DNA of 64,000 nucleotides from Streptomyces sp. PsTaAH-137 (GTDB taxonomy: Bacteria > Actinomycetota > Actinomycetes > Streptomycetales > Streptomycetaceae), in contig NZ_QLLY01000001.1 of the NCBI RefSeq assembly GCF_003259365.1, forward strand, positions 620,001-684,000, in the 5' to 3' direction. A model generated the notes under the pieces. That model was given only the letters and a program-made list of their open reading frames with translations. It had not been told where the DNA came from and ran no database searches. This document shows positions 9,102 to 17,509 of this stretch, piece by piece (position 1 is the first letter of the stretch; every line of letters starts with the position of its first letter). Position numbers and translations under genes: made by a program.

Positions 9102-9962
9102 ATGCCGGAACTGCCCGAGGTCGAGGCGCTGAGGGACTTCCTCGCCGACCATCTCGTGGGCCGCGAGATCGTGCGGGTGCTGCCCGTCGCGATCAGCGTC
9201 CTCAAGACCTACGACCCCGCGCCCACCGCCCTCGAAGGCCGCACGGTCACCGCCGTCGCCCGGCACGGCAAGTTCCTCGACATCGACGCCGGCGGACTGC
9301 ACCTCGTCACCCACCTGGCCCGGGCGGGCTGGCTCCAGTGGAAGGACCGGCTCCCCGACGGCCCGCCGAAACCCGGCAAGGGCCCCCTCGCGCTGCGCGT
9401 CGCCCTGGAGACGGGCGAGGGCTTCGACCTCACCGAGGCCGGCACCACCAAGAAGCTCGCGGTGTACGTCGTCCACGACCCCGAGGAGGTCCCGGGCGTC
9501 GCCCGCCTCGGCCCCGACCCGCTCGCCGACACCTTCGACGAGCAGACCTTCGCCGCGCTGCTCGACGGTGAACGGCGCCAGATCAAGGGGGCGTTGAGGG
9601 ACCAGAAACTGATCGCGGGCGTCGGCAACGCCTACAGCGACGAGATCCTGCACGCGGCCCGCATGTCCCCCTTCAAACTGGCGGCGACCCTCACCCCCGA
9701 GGACGTGCACACCCTCTACGAGGCGCTGCGCACCACCCTCACCGAGGCCGTGGAACGCTCGCGCGGAGTCGCCGCGGGCCGTCTCAAGGCCGAGAAGAAG
9801 AGCGGCCTGCGCGTGCACGGCCGCACCGGCGAACCGTGCCCCGTGTGCGGCGACACCATCCGTGAAGTGAGCTTCAGCGACAGCTCGTTGCAGTACTGCC
9901 CGACCTGCCAGACGGGCGGCAAGCCGCTGGCCGACCGCAGGATGTCCCGGCTGCTGAAGTGA
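9102..9962 (+). CDS. Fpg/Nei family DNA glycosylase
   Basis: A 286-residue base-excision-repair glycosylase/AP lyase. It begins with MPELPEVE, in which the processed Pro and following Glu are catalytic, has the helix-two-turn-helix region GVGNAYSDEIL, and ends with a four-Cys zinc finger (CPVC...CPTC) near residues 246-270. It removes oxidised bases and nicks the strand. The start has a strong AGGAGGAGG ribosome binding site. The zinc finger is followed by an extra ~16 residues. Whether it is MutM-like or Nei-like is not decided here; most streptomycetes carry several paralogues. Confidence 0.9.
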   Translation: MPELPEVEALRDFLADHLVGREIVRVLPVAISVLKTYDPAPTALEGRTVTAVARHGKFLDIDAGGLHLVTHLARAGWLQWKDRLPDGPPKPGKGPLALRVALETGEGFDLTEAGTTKKLAVYVVHDPEEVPGVARLGPDPLADTFDEQTFAALLDGERRQIKGALRDQKLIAGVGNAYSDEILHAARMSPFKLAATLTPEDVHTLYEALRTTLTEAVERSRGVAAGRLKAEKKSGLRVHGRTGEPCPVCGDTIREVSFSDSSLQYCPTCQTGGKPLADRRMSRLLK

Positions 9963-9965
9963 GCA

Positions 9966-10637
9966 TCACGGCTGCGGCGCCGACACCGGCAGCGACAGCA
10001 GCCGCCCGCCGCCGACCGCCCACACCTCGAACCGTGCGATGGCGTCCGGCCGTTCCGCGGCCCCGCCCGTCACCGACACCCGGTCCGTACCGGCGCCGCC
10101 GTGCACCGCCCAGCTCGCGACCGTCTGCTCCGTCCCGTCCCGCCCCACCGCGACCAGCCGGCACACCCGAGGCCCGCCCGGATCCCGCACGTCCAGGTCG
10201 ACCTGGCTTCCCCAGCCGCGCCCGTCCGCGGTGAGCCGGGCCGTCACCCCGGACACCGTGTCGCGCCCTCGCAGCGCGAGCCCGTCGCCGCCCGCGGCCG
10301 ACTGCCGCAGCACGACGCCCGCCCCGGCCGCCACCATGAGCAGTGCCAGCGCGACGACCGCCGCCCAGGCCCGCCTGCGCCCGGCGCGGTGCAGCGCGCC
10401 CAGCCGGTCCACGGCCCGCTCGACGAGCGTCGGCGCGGGCCGCGCCAACCACTCCACGCACGGCGGCGTCGCCCGCGCGTACATCGTCAACAGGCCCGTG
10501 GTGGGCCGCAGTTCACCGATGTGCGCCGCGCAGGCGGCACAGGCCGCCAGATGGTCCTCGAAGCGGAACCGGTCCGCCGGGTCGAGAACCCCCAGGGCGT
10601 AGGCGCCCGCGTCACGATGCCGTTCCAGGGACCTCAT
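9966..10637 (-). CDS. Zinc-finger (HC2-type) anti-sigma factor
   Basis: A 223-residue membrane protein with the N-terminal anti-sigma zinc motif HLAACAAC (HxxxCxxC) at about residues 27-34, a helix, one transmembrane segment at about 103-123 (VVALALLMVAAGAGVVL) and an extracytoplasmic C-terminal domain of the RskA type. It should bind and inhibit an ECF sigma factor until a periplasm-side signal triggers proteolysis. The start is the ATG at 10637, preceded by GGGAGGAA; an upstream in-frame ATG at 10670 is less well placed. No sigma gene is adjacent; the nearest is 4.7 kb away at 15315. It converges on the glycosylase gene with a 3-nt gap. Confidence 0.85.
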   Translation of the reverse strand: MRSLERHRDAGAYALGVLDPADRFRFEDHLAACAACAAHIGELRPTTGLLTMYARATPPCVEWLARPAPTLVERAVDRLGALHRAGRRRAWAAVVALALLMVAAGAGVVLRQSAAGGDGLALRGRDTVSGVTARLTADGRGWGSQVDLDVRDPGGPRVCRLVAVGRDGTEQTVASWAVHGGAGTDRVSVTGGAAERPDAIARFEVWAVGGGRLLSLPVSAPQP

Positions 10638-10703
10638 GCGTTCCTCCCGCTCTCGACCACCGGTACGCACGGGGCAGCCGATTCATTCAAGCGACCGCGC
10701 GAT

Positions 10704-10709
10704 TACACT
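10704..10709 (+). promoter_or_regulatory. Putative -10 element (leaderless) of the LytTR regulator gene
   Basis: TACACT ends 7 nt before the ATG at 10717. The following bases CCGCC match those after the -10 of the gene at 11512, so the two promoters look related. Confidence 0.45.
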
Positions 10710-10716
10710 CCGCCGC

Positions 10717-11466
10717 ATGCTGCGCGTACTGGCCGTCGACGACGAGGAACCCGCCCTCGCCGAACTGCTCTACCTCCTGCGCGCGGACCCCCGCGTGCAC
10801 AGCGCCGAGGGCGCCACGGACGCCACCGAGGCGCTGCGCCGCATCGGCCGCGCCCTGGAGGAGGGCCCCGGCGGCGACGGCGTCATCGACGTGCTCTTCC
10901 TCGACATCCAGATGGCGGGCCTGACGGGCCTCGACGTGGCGCGCCTCCTCGCCGGGTTCGCCCGCCCGCCGCTGGTCGTCTTCGTCACCGCCCACGAGGA
11001 CTTCGCCGTCCAGGCCTTCGAGCTCAAGGCCGTCGACTACCTCCTCAAGCCGGTACGCCGCGAACGCCTCGCCGAAGCCGTCCGCAGGGTCGCCGAACGC
11101 GTCACCCTCGCCCCGCCCCCGGCCACCGTCGCCGACCGGATACCCGTCGAACTCGGCGGCGTGACCCGCATGCTGGCGGTCGCCGACATCACCTACGCCG
11201 AGGCGCAGGGCGACTACGCCCGCCTGCACACCGCGGACGGCGCCAGCCACCTCGTCCGCATCCCGCTGACCACCCTGGAGGAACGCTGGCAGCCCCTCGG
11301 CTTCGTCCGCGTCCACCGCAGCCATCTCGTCGCCCTGCACCGCATCGACGAACTCCGCCTCGACGGCGCCGGGATGACCGTGCGGGTCGGCGCCGCGCAG
11401 ATCGCCGTCAGCCGCCGCCACACCGGCCGGGTGCGGGAGCTGCTGATGCGCCGCTCCAGCGGCTGA
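10717..11466 (+). CDS. LytTR-family response regulator
   Basis: A 249-residue response regulator. The receiver domain (1-125) has acidic DDEE at 8-11, the phospho-acceptor Asp at about 63 in FLDIQM, and a conserved VTAH and K in YLLKP. The C-terminal half (about 145-245) is a LytTR DNA-binding domain with FVRVHRSHLVAL. It pairs with the LytS-type kinase at 13448, and the symporter genes between them are the natural targets. I chose the ATG at 10717 over one at 10636 because it has a -10 hexamer immediately upstream and begins at the normal receiver N terminus. Confidence 0.92.
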   Translation: MLRVLAVDDEEPALAELLYLLRADPRVHSAEGATDATEALRRIGRALEEGPGGDGVIDVLFLDIQMAGLTGLDVARLLAGFARPPLVVFVTAHEDFAVQAFELKAVDYLLKPVRRERLAEAVRRVAERVTLAPPPATVADRIPVELGGVTRMLAVADITYAEAQGDYARLHTADGASHLVRIPLTTLEERWQPLGFVRVHRSHLVALHRIDELRLDGAGMTVRVGAAQIAVSRRHTGRVRELLMRRSSG

Positions 11467-11499
11467 CCAGCCCCCTTCCTCAGACGCGCGACTGATGCC

Positions 11500-11505
11500 T
11501 ACACT
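11500..11505 (+). promoter_or_regulatory. Putative -10 element (leaderless) of the symporter operon
   Basis: TACACT ends 6 nt before the GTG at 11512. The hexamer and the next five bases repeat those upstream of the response regulator gene, which suggests a shared promoter type for both transcripts. Confidence 0.45.
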
Positions 11506-11511
11506 CCGCCC

Positions 11512-11889
11512 GTGTCCGAACCCCGACGTCAGGTGGTGACCGGAGAGCCGCGCACCGCGCACGGCGCGACCGGTCCGCCCGGCCTGCGCACCCAGTGGGA
11601 GATCGACGAACAGACGACGCTCGGCGCCGCGTACGTCCGCTCCCTCATGCGCAGCCAACTGCGCGCGGGCATCACCGCGTTCGTCGTCCTGGCCGCCCCC
11701 GTGGCGATCCTCCCGCTCTTCTTCGGCGCCCTGCGCAACGCGGCCGTCGAATGGCTCGTCCTCGGCTTCGGCTGCTACCCGTTCCTCGTCCTCATCGCCT
11801 GGTGGTACGTCCGCAGGGCCGAACGCAACGAACGCGACTTCGCGGCCCTGGTCCGCGGCCGCGACGGCACCGACCCCGGAGCACCGTGA
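11512..11889 (+). CDS. Small two-helix membrane protein, DUF485-like, of the symporter operon
   Basis: A 125-residue protein with two predicted membrane helices at about 49-70 and 78-100 and hydrophilic ends. Its place immediately before an ActP-like symporter, coupled by a GTGA overlap, resembles the small DUF485 protein that accompanies acetate symporters in many bacteria, where it is presumed to be an accessory subunit. Sequence similarity to DUF485 is not obvious by eye, so the name rests mainly on size, topology and position. The start is a GTG directly behind a -10 hexamer. Confidence 0.65.
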   Translation: MSEPRRQVVTGEPRTAHGATGPPGLRTQWEIDEQTTLGAAYVRSLMRSQLRAGITAFVVLAAPVAILPLFFGALRNAAVEWLVLGFGCYPFLVLIAWWYVRRAERNERDFAALVRGRDGTDPGAP

Positions 11890-13451
11890 ACGAGGCGTAC
11901 GCGATCCCCGCGGTGGCCGTCGTCGTCCTCGCCACCGTCCTCATCGGCGGCTTCGGCCTGCGCATCTCCCGCACCACGTCCGACTTCTACGTGGCCTCGC
12001 GCACCGTCGGACCCCGCCTCAACGCCGCCGCGATCAGCGGCGAATACCTGTCGGCGGCCTCCTTCCTCGGCGTCGCGGGCCTCGTCCTGGTGCACGGCCC
12101 GGACATGCTCTGGTACCCGGTCGGCTACACGGCGGGCTATCTGGTGCTGCTCGTCTTCGTCGCGGCCCCGCTGCGCCGCTCGGGCGCGTACACGCTTCCC
12201 GACTTCGCCGAAGGACGCCTGGAGTCCCGCCAGGTCCGCCGGGTGGTCAGCATGTTCGTCGTCGGCGCGGGCTGGCTCTACCTCGTGCCCCAGCTCCAGG
12301 GGGCGGGCCTGACGCTCCAGATCCTCACCGGGGCGCCCCGCTGGTTCGGCGCCGCCCTCGTGGCGACCGTCGTGGTCCTCGCGGTCGCCGCGGGCGGCAT
12401 GCGCTCCATCACCTTCGTCCAGGCCTTCCAGTACTGGCTGAAGCTGACGGCACTCCTGGTGCCCGCCTTCTTTTTGCTCCTCGCCTGGCGCGGCCAGGGC
12501 GGGCAGCCCGGGGCCCTGCCCGCCCCGGAGCCGCCCACGGCCGGCGCGGGCGCCGGGCAGCCCCTCGCCACCAGCCGCGCCGACCACCCGCTCTACGCCA
12601 CGTACGGCCTGATCGTCGCGACGTTCCTGGGCACCATGGGCCTCCCGCACGTCGTGGTCCGCTTCTACACGAGCCCGCACGGCCGCGCCGCCCGCCGCAC
12701 CACCGTGGTGGTCCTCGCCCTCATCGGCGTCTTCTACCTCCTGCCGCCGCTCTACGGCTGGCTCGGCCGCCTCTACGTCCCCGAACTCACCACCGCCCAG
12801 GACGCGGACGCCACCGTGCTGCTGCTGCCGGGGCGGATGATCGACGGGGTCGCGGGGGACCTGCTGGGGGCGCTGGTGGCGGGCGGCGCGTTCGCCGCGT
12901 TCCTGTCCACCGCGTCGGGCCTGACCATGGCGGTGGCCGGAGTCGTCAGCCAGGACGTGCTGCCCACCAGGGGAGTGCGGCACTTCCGGCTCGGCGTGGT
13001 CCTGGCCATGGCGGTGGCCCTGGGCGGCGCCCTCCTCGTCGACGGTGTCCCGGTCGCCGACGCCGTCGGCATGGCCTTCGCGGTCTCGGCGTCCTCCTTC
13101 TGCCCGCTCCTGGTCCTCGGCATCTGGTGGCGCCGCCTCACCCCGCCCGGCGCACTCGCGGGCCTGTTCCTGGGCGGCGGCTCGGCCCTCCTCGCCGTCA
13201 CCCTCACGGTCTCCGGCGCGGCCACCTCGGGCTGGCTGCACACCCTCCTGGCCTGGCCCGCGGTCTGGTCGGTCCCGGTCGGCTTCCTGGCCATGGTCCT
13301 GGTCTCCCTGGCCACCCCCGCCGCGATCCCGCCGCACACGACGGCCACCATGACCCGCCTCCACCTCCCGGAGTCCCTGCGCGAGCCACCACGTCCGGCC
13401 GGCACCCGCCCGCAGCCCGCACCCCCCACGGCGAGAGGCGAAGAGCAGTGA
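11886..13451 (+). CDS. Sodium/solute symporter, ActP-like (monocarboxylate)
   Basis: A 521-residue polytopic transporter of the sodium:solute symporter family, with the N-terminal TTSDFYVASR and SGEYLSAASFLG motifs typical of the cation/acetate symporter branch and about 13 hydrophobic segments. It would import acetate, pyruvate or another short carboxylate with a cation. It overlaps the preceding small membrane protein gene (GTGA) and is followed by the kinase gene, again overlapping by four bases, so transporter and sensor are made from one message. The substrate is inferred from the subfamily only. Confidence 0.85.
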   Translation: MNEAYAIPAVAVVVLATVLIGGFGLRISRTTSDFYVASRTVGPRLNAAAISGEYLSAASFLGVAGLVLVHGPDMLWYPVGYTAGYLVLLVFVAAPLRRSGAYTLPDFAEGRLESRQVRRVVSMFVVGAGWLYLVPQLQGAGLTLQILTGAPRWFGAALVATVVVLAVAAGGMRSITFVQAFQYWLKLTALLVPAFFLLLAWRGQGGQPGALPAPEPPTAGAGAGQPLATSRADHPLYATYGLIVATFLGTMGLPHVVVRFYTSPHGRAARRTTVVVLALIGVFYLLPPLYGWLGRLYVPELTTAQDADATVLLLPGRMIDGVAGDLLGALVAGGAFAAFLSTASGLTMAVAGVVSQDVLPTRGVRHFRLGVVLAMAVALGGALLVDGVPVADAVGMAFAVSASSFCPLLVLGIWWRRLTPPGALAGLFLGGGSALLAVTLTVSGAATSGWLHTLLAWPAVWSVPVGFLAMVLVSLATPAAIPPHTTATMTRLHLPESLREPPRPAGTRPQPAPPTARGEEQ

Positions 13452-14647
13452 CAGCCACCGGTACGGTCACGGCGGTCCTCCTCGCCCTCTGCCCGCTCCT
13501 CCTGGGCGCGGGCTTCGTCCTCGGCCGCCGCACGGCCCACCCCACGGGCCGCAGCGACGTGGGCACCCCCGTGGAGCGCGCCACCTTCGAAACCCTGCAC
13601 ACGGCGTCGCTCGCCGCCCCGGCCCTGCGCGCGGGCCTCACCGAGGACACCGCCCGCACCTCGGCCCGCCGCCTGCGCAGCCTCCTCGGCACGGAGGCCC
13701 TTGCCCTCACCAACCGCTCCACGGTCCTCGCCTGGGACGGCGCGTCCGAGCACCCGCACGCCAAGCACGTGATGCCGCAACTGGAACCCCTGCTCGCCGG
13801 CGGCCGCACCGTCGCGTTCGACTGCGGCTGCGACACGCTCGACTGCCCGCTGCGCTGGGCCGTCGCCGCCCCGGTGGTGGCCGACGGCCGCGTACGGGGT
13901 GCCGTCGTCGCCTACGCCCCCCGCGAGTCCGCCGTCCTGGCCCGGGCCACCGACGAGGTCGCCCGCTGGGTCTCGGTCCAGCTCGAACTCGCCGAACTCG
14001 ACCGCTCGCGCACCCGGCTGATCGAGGCGGAGATCAAGGCCCTGCGCGCGCAGATCTCGCCCCACTTCATCTTCAACTCCCTCGCCGCGATCGCGTCCTT
14101 CGTCCGCACCGACCCCGAGCGCGCCCGCGAACTGCTCCTGGAGTTCGCCGACTTCACCCGCTACTCGTTCCGCCGCCACGGCGAGTTCACGACCCTGGCC
14201 GACGAACTGCACTCCATCGACCAGTACCTGGCGCTCGTCCGGGCCCGGTTCGGCGACCGGCTCGCCGTCACCCTCCAGATCGCCCCGGAGGTCCTTCCGG
14301 TCACGCTGCCGTTCCTGTGCCTGCAACCCCTGGTGGAGAACGCGGTGAAGCACGGCCTGGAGGGCACCGTCACCCGCAGCCGCATCTCGATCGGCGCCAC
14401 GGACGCGGGCGCGGAGGCCGAGGTCGTCATCGAGGACGACGGCGTCGGCATGGACCCGGACCGCCTGCGGGCGATCCTGCGCGGCGAGGGCGACCGCTCG
14501 ACGGGCATCGGCCTGTCGAACGTGGACGAACGCCTGCGCCAGGTGTTCGGCGACGCCTACGGCCTGGTGATCGAGACGGCCGTGGGCGCGGGCACGAAGA
14601 TCACCGTCCGGATCCCGAAGTACCGGGCCGGCGTCTACGCACCCTGA
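13448..14647 (+). CDS. LytS-type sensor histidine kinase
   Basis: A 399-residue kinase. One N-terminal membrane helix (about 5-25) is followed by a cytosolic sensor region containing a CGCDTLDC cysteine cluster at about 125-132. The His_kinase domain has its phospho-acceptor His at about 206 in ISPHFIFNSL, and a HATPase with PLVENAVKHGLEG and GIGLSNVDERL follows. It overlaps the symporter stop (GTG start at 13448). With the LytTR regulator it forms a complete two-component system around a transporter, reminiscent of nutrient-sensing YehU/YehT and BtsS/BtsR systems. The single membrane helix suggests it may sense together with the symporter. Confidence 0.9.
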   Translation: MTATGTVTAVLLALCPLLLGAGFVLGRRTAHPTGRSDVGTPVERATFETLHTASLAAPALRAGLTEDTARTSARRLRSLLGTEALALTNRSTVLAWDGASEHPHAKHVMPQLEPLLAGGRTVAFDCGCDTLDCPLRWAVAAPVVADGRVRGAVVAYAPRESAVLARATDEVARWVSVQLELAELDRSRTRLIEAEIKALRAQISPHFIFNSLAAIASFVRTDPERARELLLEFADFTRYSFRRHGEFTTLADELHSIDQYLALVRARFGDRLAVTLQIAPEVLPVTLPFLCLQPLVENAVKHGLEGTVTRSRISIGATDAGAEAEVVIEDDGVGMDPDRLRAILRGEGDRSTGIGLSNVDERLRQVFGDAYGLVIETAVGAGTKITVRIPKYRAGVYAP

Positions 14648-14665
14648 CAGAACTCCGCGGCCGCA

Positions 14666-15169
14666 TCAGAACAGATGGATCGCCAAGTGACCCAGCGGCA
14701 GACCGAGTTGCCACGCGGGCGTCCACACCTGTGGTCCGTCCTCCTCCTCGGGCACCGGCACGGCGTCGAGATCGGGGGCGAGCAGCTCGGTCTCCTCCAG
14801 CCATCTCCACGCGGCGGCGGCGAGCCGCAGATCCGGCGACCGGTGCCCCGCACCGCGCGCCCGCGCCTCCCGCTCCCGGAACCGCGCCCGTACCCAGGCC
14901 TGCCACGGCTGGTCGTACGCCGTCAGCGACGACCAGGTCTCCAGCTGCGACACCACGCGGATCCCGGACAGCTCGTCACCCGCGTCGGACAGGAAGATCG
15001 TCAGGGCGAGCGCGTCACGGCCCGCCCGGAACTCGAAGGACGTGGGCGGCATCAGATCGCCGGTCCGCAGCAGCTCGTCCGCGATGTACTCGGCGTACAA
15101 CCAGGCCATGGGAACAGTGAGTTCACCATTGGCGGCACTCGACGCGCCGCCCTCGTTTCCGTACAGCAT
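14666..15169 (-). CDS. Conserved hypothetical protein
   Basis: A 167-residue soluble, acidic protein with no motif I recognise. It has a central charged helix region (RARFREREARARG) and a Trp/Leu-rich C-terminal half. The start at 15169 has a GGCAGGAAGG ribosome binding site. It converges with the LytS gene (18-nt gap) and stands alone between the two-component cluster and the sigma factor gene. Function unknown; the codon use matches neighbouring genes and supports it as real. Confidence 0.65.
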   Translation of the reverse strand: MLYGNEGGASSAANGELTVPMAWLYAEYIADELLRTGDLMPPTSFEFRAGRDALALTIFLSDAGDELSGIRVVSQLETWSSLTAYDQPWQAWVRARFREREARARGAGHRSPDLRLAAAAWRWLEETELLAPDLDAVPVPEEEDGPQVWTPAWQLGLPLGHLAIHLF

Positions 15170-15314
15170 CCCTTCCTGCCTTCCTCCGGTCCGTGCGCTT
15201 CGCCGGCCCCCGGGTCCCACCCGTCCAACTCACCGGGGAGGACAGCGGATTACTCAACCGAGGAACGGCACCCCGAGCAAGGCGCTTTACCGATGCTTGA
15301 CTTACGGTCCGGTT

Positions 15315-15851
15315 TCAACGCAGGTCAGGTGCGTAATCCGGAAGGACCCTTCGCAACGCCCGCAACGCGTAATACGCACGGGACTTGACGGTACCCGGGG
15401 GGATGCCGAGCGCTCGTGCGGCCTCCGCCACGCTGGCGCCCCTGAAGTAGACCTCCATCAGTACCGCCCGGTGATCGGGGCTGAGCGTCGCCACCGCGTC
15501 CCGCACGTCGAGCGCGGCGGTGGACCGGTCGGCGTGGTCGGCACAGACCCGGGCGTTCTCCAGCACCGCGTCACCGATCTCCGCCGGGCGGGCGAGCCGG
15601 GCCCGCCGCGCGTCGATGGCGAGCCTGCGGCCGACCGTGAACAGCCAGGGCCGCACCGACCCGTACTTCGCGTCGAGCGCCTCGGGATGCTGCCAGGCCC
15701 GTACGTACGTCTCCTGGACCAGGTCCTCCGCGCGCTGCCGGTCCCCGTCGCACAGCCGCAGCAGGAACGAGAACAGCGATTTGCCGTGCTCGCGCTGAAC
15801 CGTGGCGAGGTCGTCCTCCGTGGTGGTGGGTGTGATGAGCGCCGTCGTCAT
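15315..15851 (-). CDS. ECF-type RNA polymerase sigma factor
   Basis: A 178-residue sigma factor with region 2 at about 22-90 (AEDLVQETYVRAWQHP, then WLFTVGRRLAIDARR) and region 4 at about 120-172 (LSPDHRAVLMEVYF, then the helix-turn-helix around GIPPGTVKSRAYYALRAL). The sequence resembles the SigK/SigL-like ECF branch, usually controlled by a zinc-binding membrane anti-sigma factor. None is next to it; the anti-sigma gene at 9966 is the nearest candidate. The ATG at 15851 has neither a clear ribosome binding site nor a textbook promoter in front of it. Confidence 0.9.
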   Translation of the reverse strand: MTTALITPTTTEDDLATVQREHGKSLFSFLLRLCDGDRQRAEDLVQETYVRAWQHPEALDAKYGSVRPWLFTVGRRLAIDARRARLARPAEIGDAVLENARVCADHADRSTAALDVRDAVATLSPDHRAVLMEVYFRGASVAEAARALGIPPGTVKSRAYYALRALRRVLPDYAPDLR

Positions 15852-15958
15852 GCGCGTATGGCAGCGCACGCCCGTGCGCCCGCCCAGGCACCGCGCAGGC
15901 ATCTGCGGCAGACGGTCGAAGCCGTCGACGAACGGTGCGGTGAGCGGGCGCCTCCGCG

Positions 15959-17398
15959 CTACTCCTGCGATACGCGGTTGAGGGCGGAGCGCTTGTACGA
16001 GTACCCGAAGTAGATGATCAGCCCGATCGCGAACCACACGGCGAACCGCACCCAGGTCTGCCACTGGAGGAACGTGATCAGCCAGATGGAGAAGACCACC
16101 CCGACCGCGGGCACCACGGGCATCCCCGGCGTCCGGAACGTGCGCGGCAGCTCCGGCTGCCGGTAGCGCAGCACGATCACCGCGACACACACCACGACGA
16201 AGGCCAGCAGGATCCCGATGTTGGTCAGCTCGGCCGCCTCGCCGATCGGCAGGAACCCGGCGATGGCCGCCGACGCGAAGCCGACGATCCACGTCACGCG
16301 CGTCGGAACGTGCCGGGTGGGGTGCGTCTTCGCGAACCACTTCGGCAGCAGCCCGTCCCGGGACATGGAGAACCACACCCGGGTCACGCCCAGCATGAAC
16401 GTGAACATCACCGTGAGGATGCCGATGATCGCGCCCACCGCGATCACGTCCGCGAGCCCGCTCAGCCCGACCGCCTTGAACGCCGTCGAGAACCCGCTCT
16501 CCGGGTCGATGTCCTTGTAGTTCTGCATCCCCGTGAGCACCAGGCACGCGAGCACGTACAGCACCATCGAGATCGCGAGGGAGTAGAGGATCGCCTTCGG
16601 CATGTGCCGCTGTGCGTCCTTGGACTCCTCCGCCGCCGTCGACATGGCGTCGTAGCCGAACACCGCGAAGAACACGGTCGCCGCGCCCGTGAACGCCCCG
16701 CTGACACCGAACGGGAAGAACGGCGTGTAGTTGCCCGTGTTGATGTGGAAGAAGCCCACACCGATCACCAGCAGCACCACGAGCACCTTGAGCACGACGA
16801 CGACCGTCTCGAAGCGGGCCGCGTTCTTGATGCCGAGGGTCAGCAGATAGGCGATCAGCAGACACAGGAGCGCCGCGAAGAGGTCGACCTTGTGCCCGCT
16901 GCCGGTGCCGGGCGCGCCCAGCATCCACTTCGGCAGGTCGAGCCCCATCTCGCCCAGCAGGAAGCTGAAGTAGCCGGAGATCCCGATCGCGACGACCGCG
17001 ACGATCGCCGTGTACTCCAGCAGGAGGTCCCAGCCGATGAACCAGCCCACCAGTTCACCGAGGACCGCGTACCCGTACGTGTAGGCCGATCCGGCCTTCG
17101 GGATGAGCCCGGCGAACTCCGCGTAGGACAGTGCGGCCGCCGCGCTCGCCACACCCGCGATCAGGAACGAGATCAGCACCGCGGGCCCGGCCGTGCCGTT
17201 GGCCACCGTGCCGGCGAGCGTGAAGATGCCGGCCCCGATGATGCCGCCGACACCGATCGCGGTGAGCTGCCACAGCCCCAGCGACCGGGTCAGACCGGGG
17301 CCTTCGCCGCCCCCGCCGCCCTCCGAGTCGTCGATCTGGTCGATGGGCTTGCGGCGCAGCACGCCCTGTCCCATCCGCAGTTTCGGTGGAGCTGTCAT
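15959..17398 (-). CDS. APC-superfamily amino acid permease (cationic amino acid type)
   Basis: A 479-residue transporter with about 12-14 membrane helices. The N-terminal GVGGIIGAGIFTLAG motif is the substrate-binding loop of the APC family, and the general pattern (EFAGLIPKAGSAYTY, MSRDGLLP) matches the cationic amino acid transporter branch. The start at 17398 is preceded by AGAGGTG. It lies downstream of a universal stress protein gene on the same strand with a 111-nt gap, so the two may be co-expressed. The exact amino acid or polyamine is not predictable from sequence. Confidence 0.88.
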   Translation of the reverse strand: MTAPPKLRMGQGVLRRKPIDQIDDSEGGGGGEGPGLTRSLGLWQLTAIGVGGIIGAGIFTLAGTVANGTAGPAVLISFLIAGVASAAAALSYAEFAGLIPKAGSAYTYGYAVLGELVGWFIGWDLLLEYTAIVAVVAIGISGYFSFLLGEMGLDLPKWMLGAPGTGSGHKVDLFAALLCLLIAYLLTLGIKNAARFETVVVVLKVLVVLLVIGVGFFHINTGNYTPFFPFGVSGAFTGAATVFFAVFGYDAMSTAAEESKDAQRHMPKAILYSLAISMVLYVLACLVLTGMQNYKDIDPESGFSTAFKAVGLSGLADVIAVGAIIGILTVMFTFMLGVTRVWFSMSRDGLLPKWFAKTHPTRHVPTRVTWIVGFASAAIAGFLPIGEAAELTNIGILLAFVVVCVAVIVLRYRQPELPRTFRTPGMPVVPAVGVVFSIWLITFLQWQTWVRFAVWFAIGLIIYFGYSYKRSALNRVSQE

Positions 17399-17509
17399 GA
17401 GCGCACCTCTTCGCATATGCGACGTCGGCCGATGGCCGATCATGATGCACCCAGGACGACACCGACGGAAGAAGGCGCGCGCCGCCGGACACGTCCTGTG
17501 GCACGGCGC

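Noticed and set aside
6321..9818. Long minus-strand open frame (over 1,100 codons) opposite the SpoIIE and glycosylase genes
   Set aside because: It has no recognisable domains, poor start signals and lies wholly antisense to well-supported genes; high G+C produces such frames.
15315..16928. Open frame that would fuse the sigma factor with sequence antisense or out of frame to the permease
   Set aside because: The sigma factor has a normal N terminus at 15851; upstream residues are not related to any family and overlap the permease gene.
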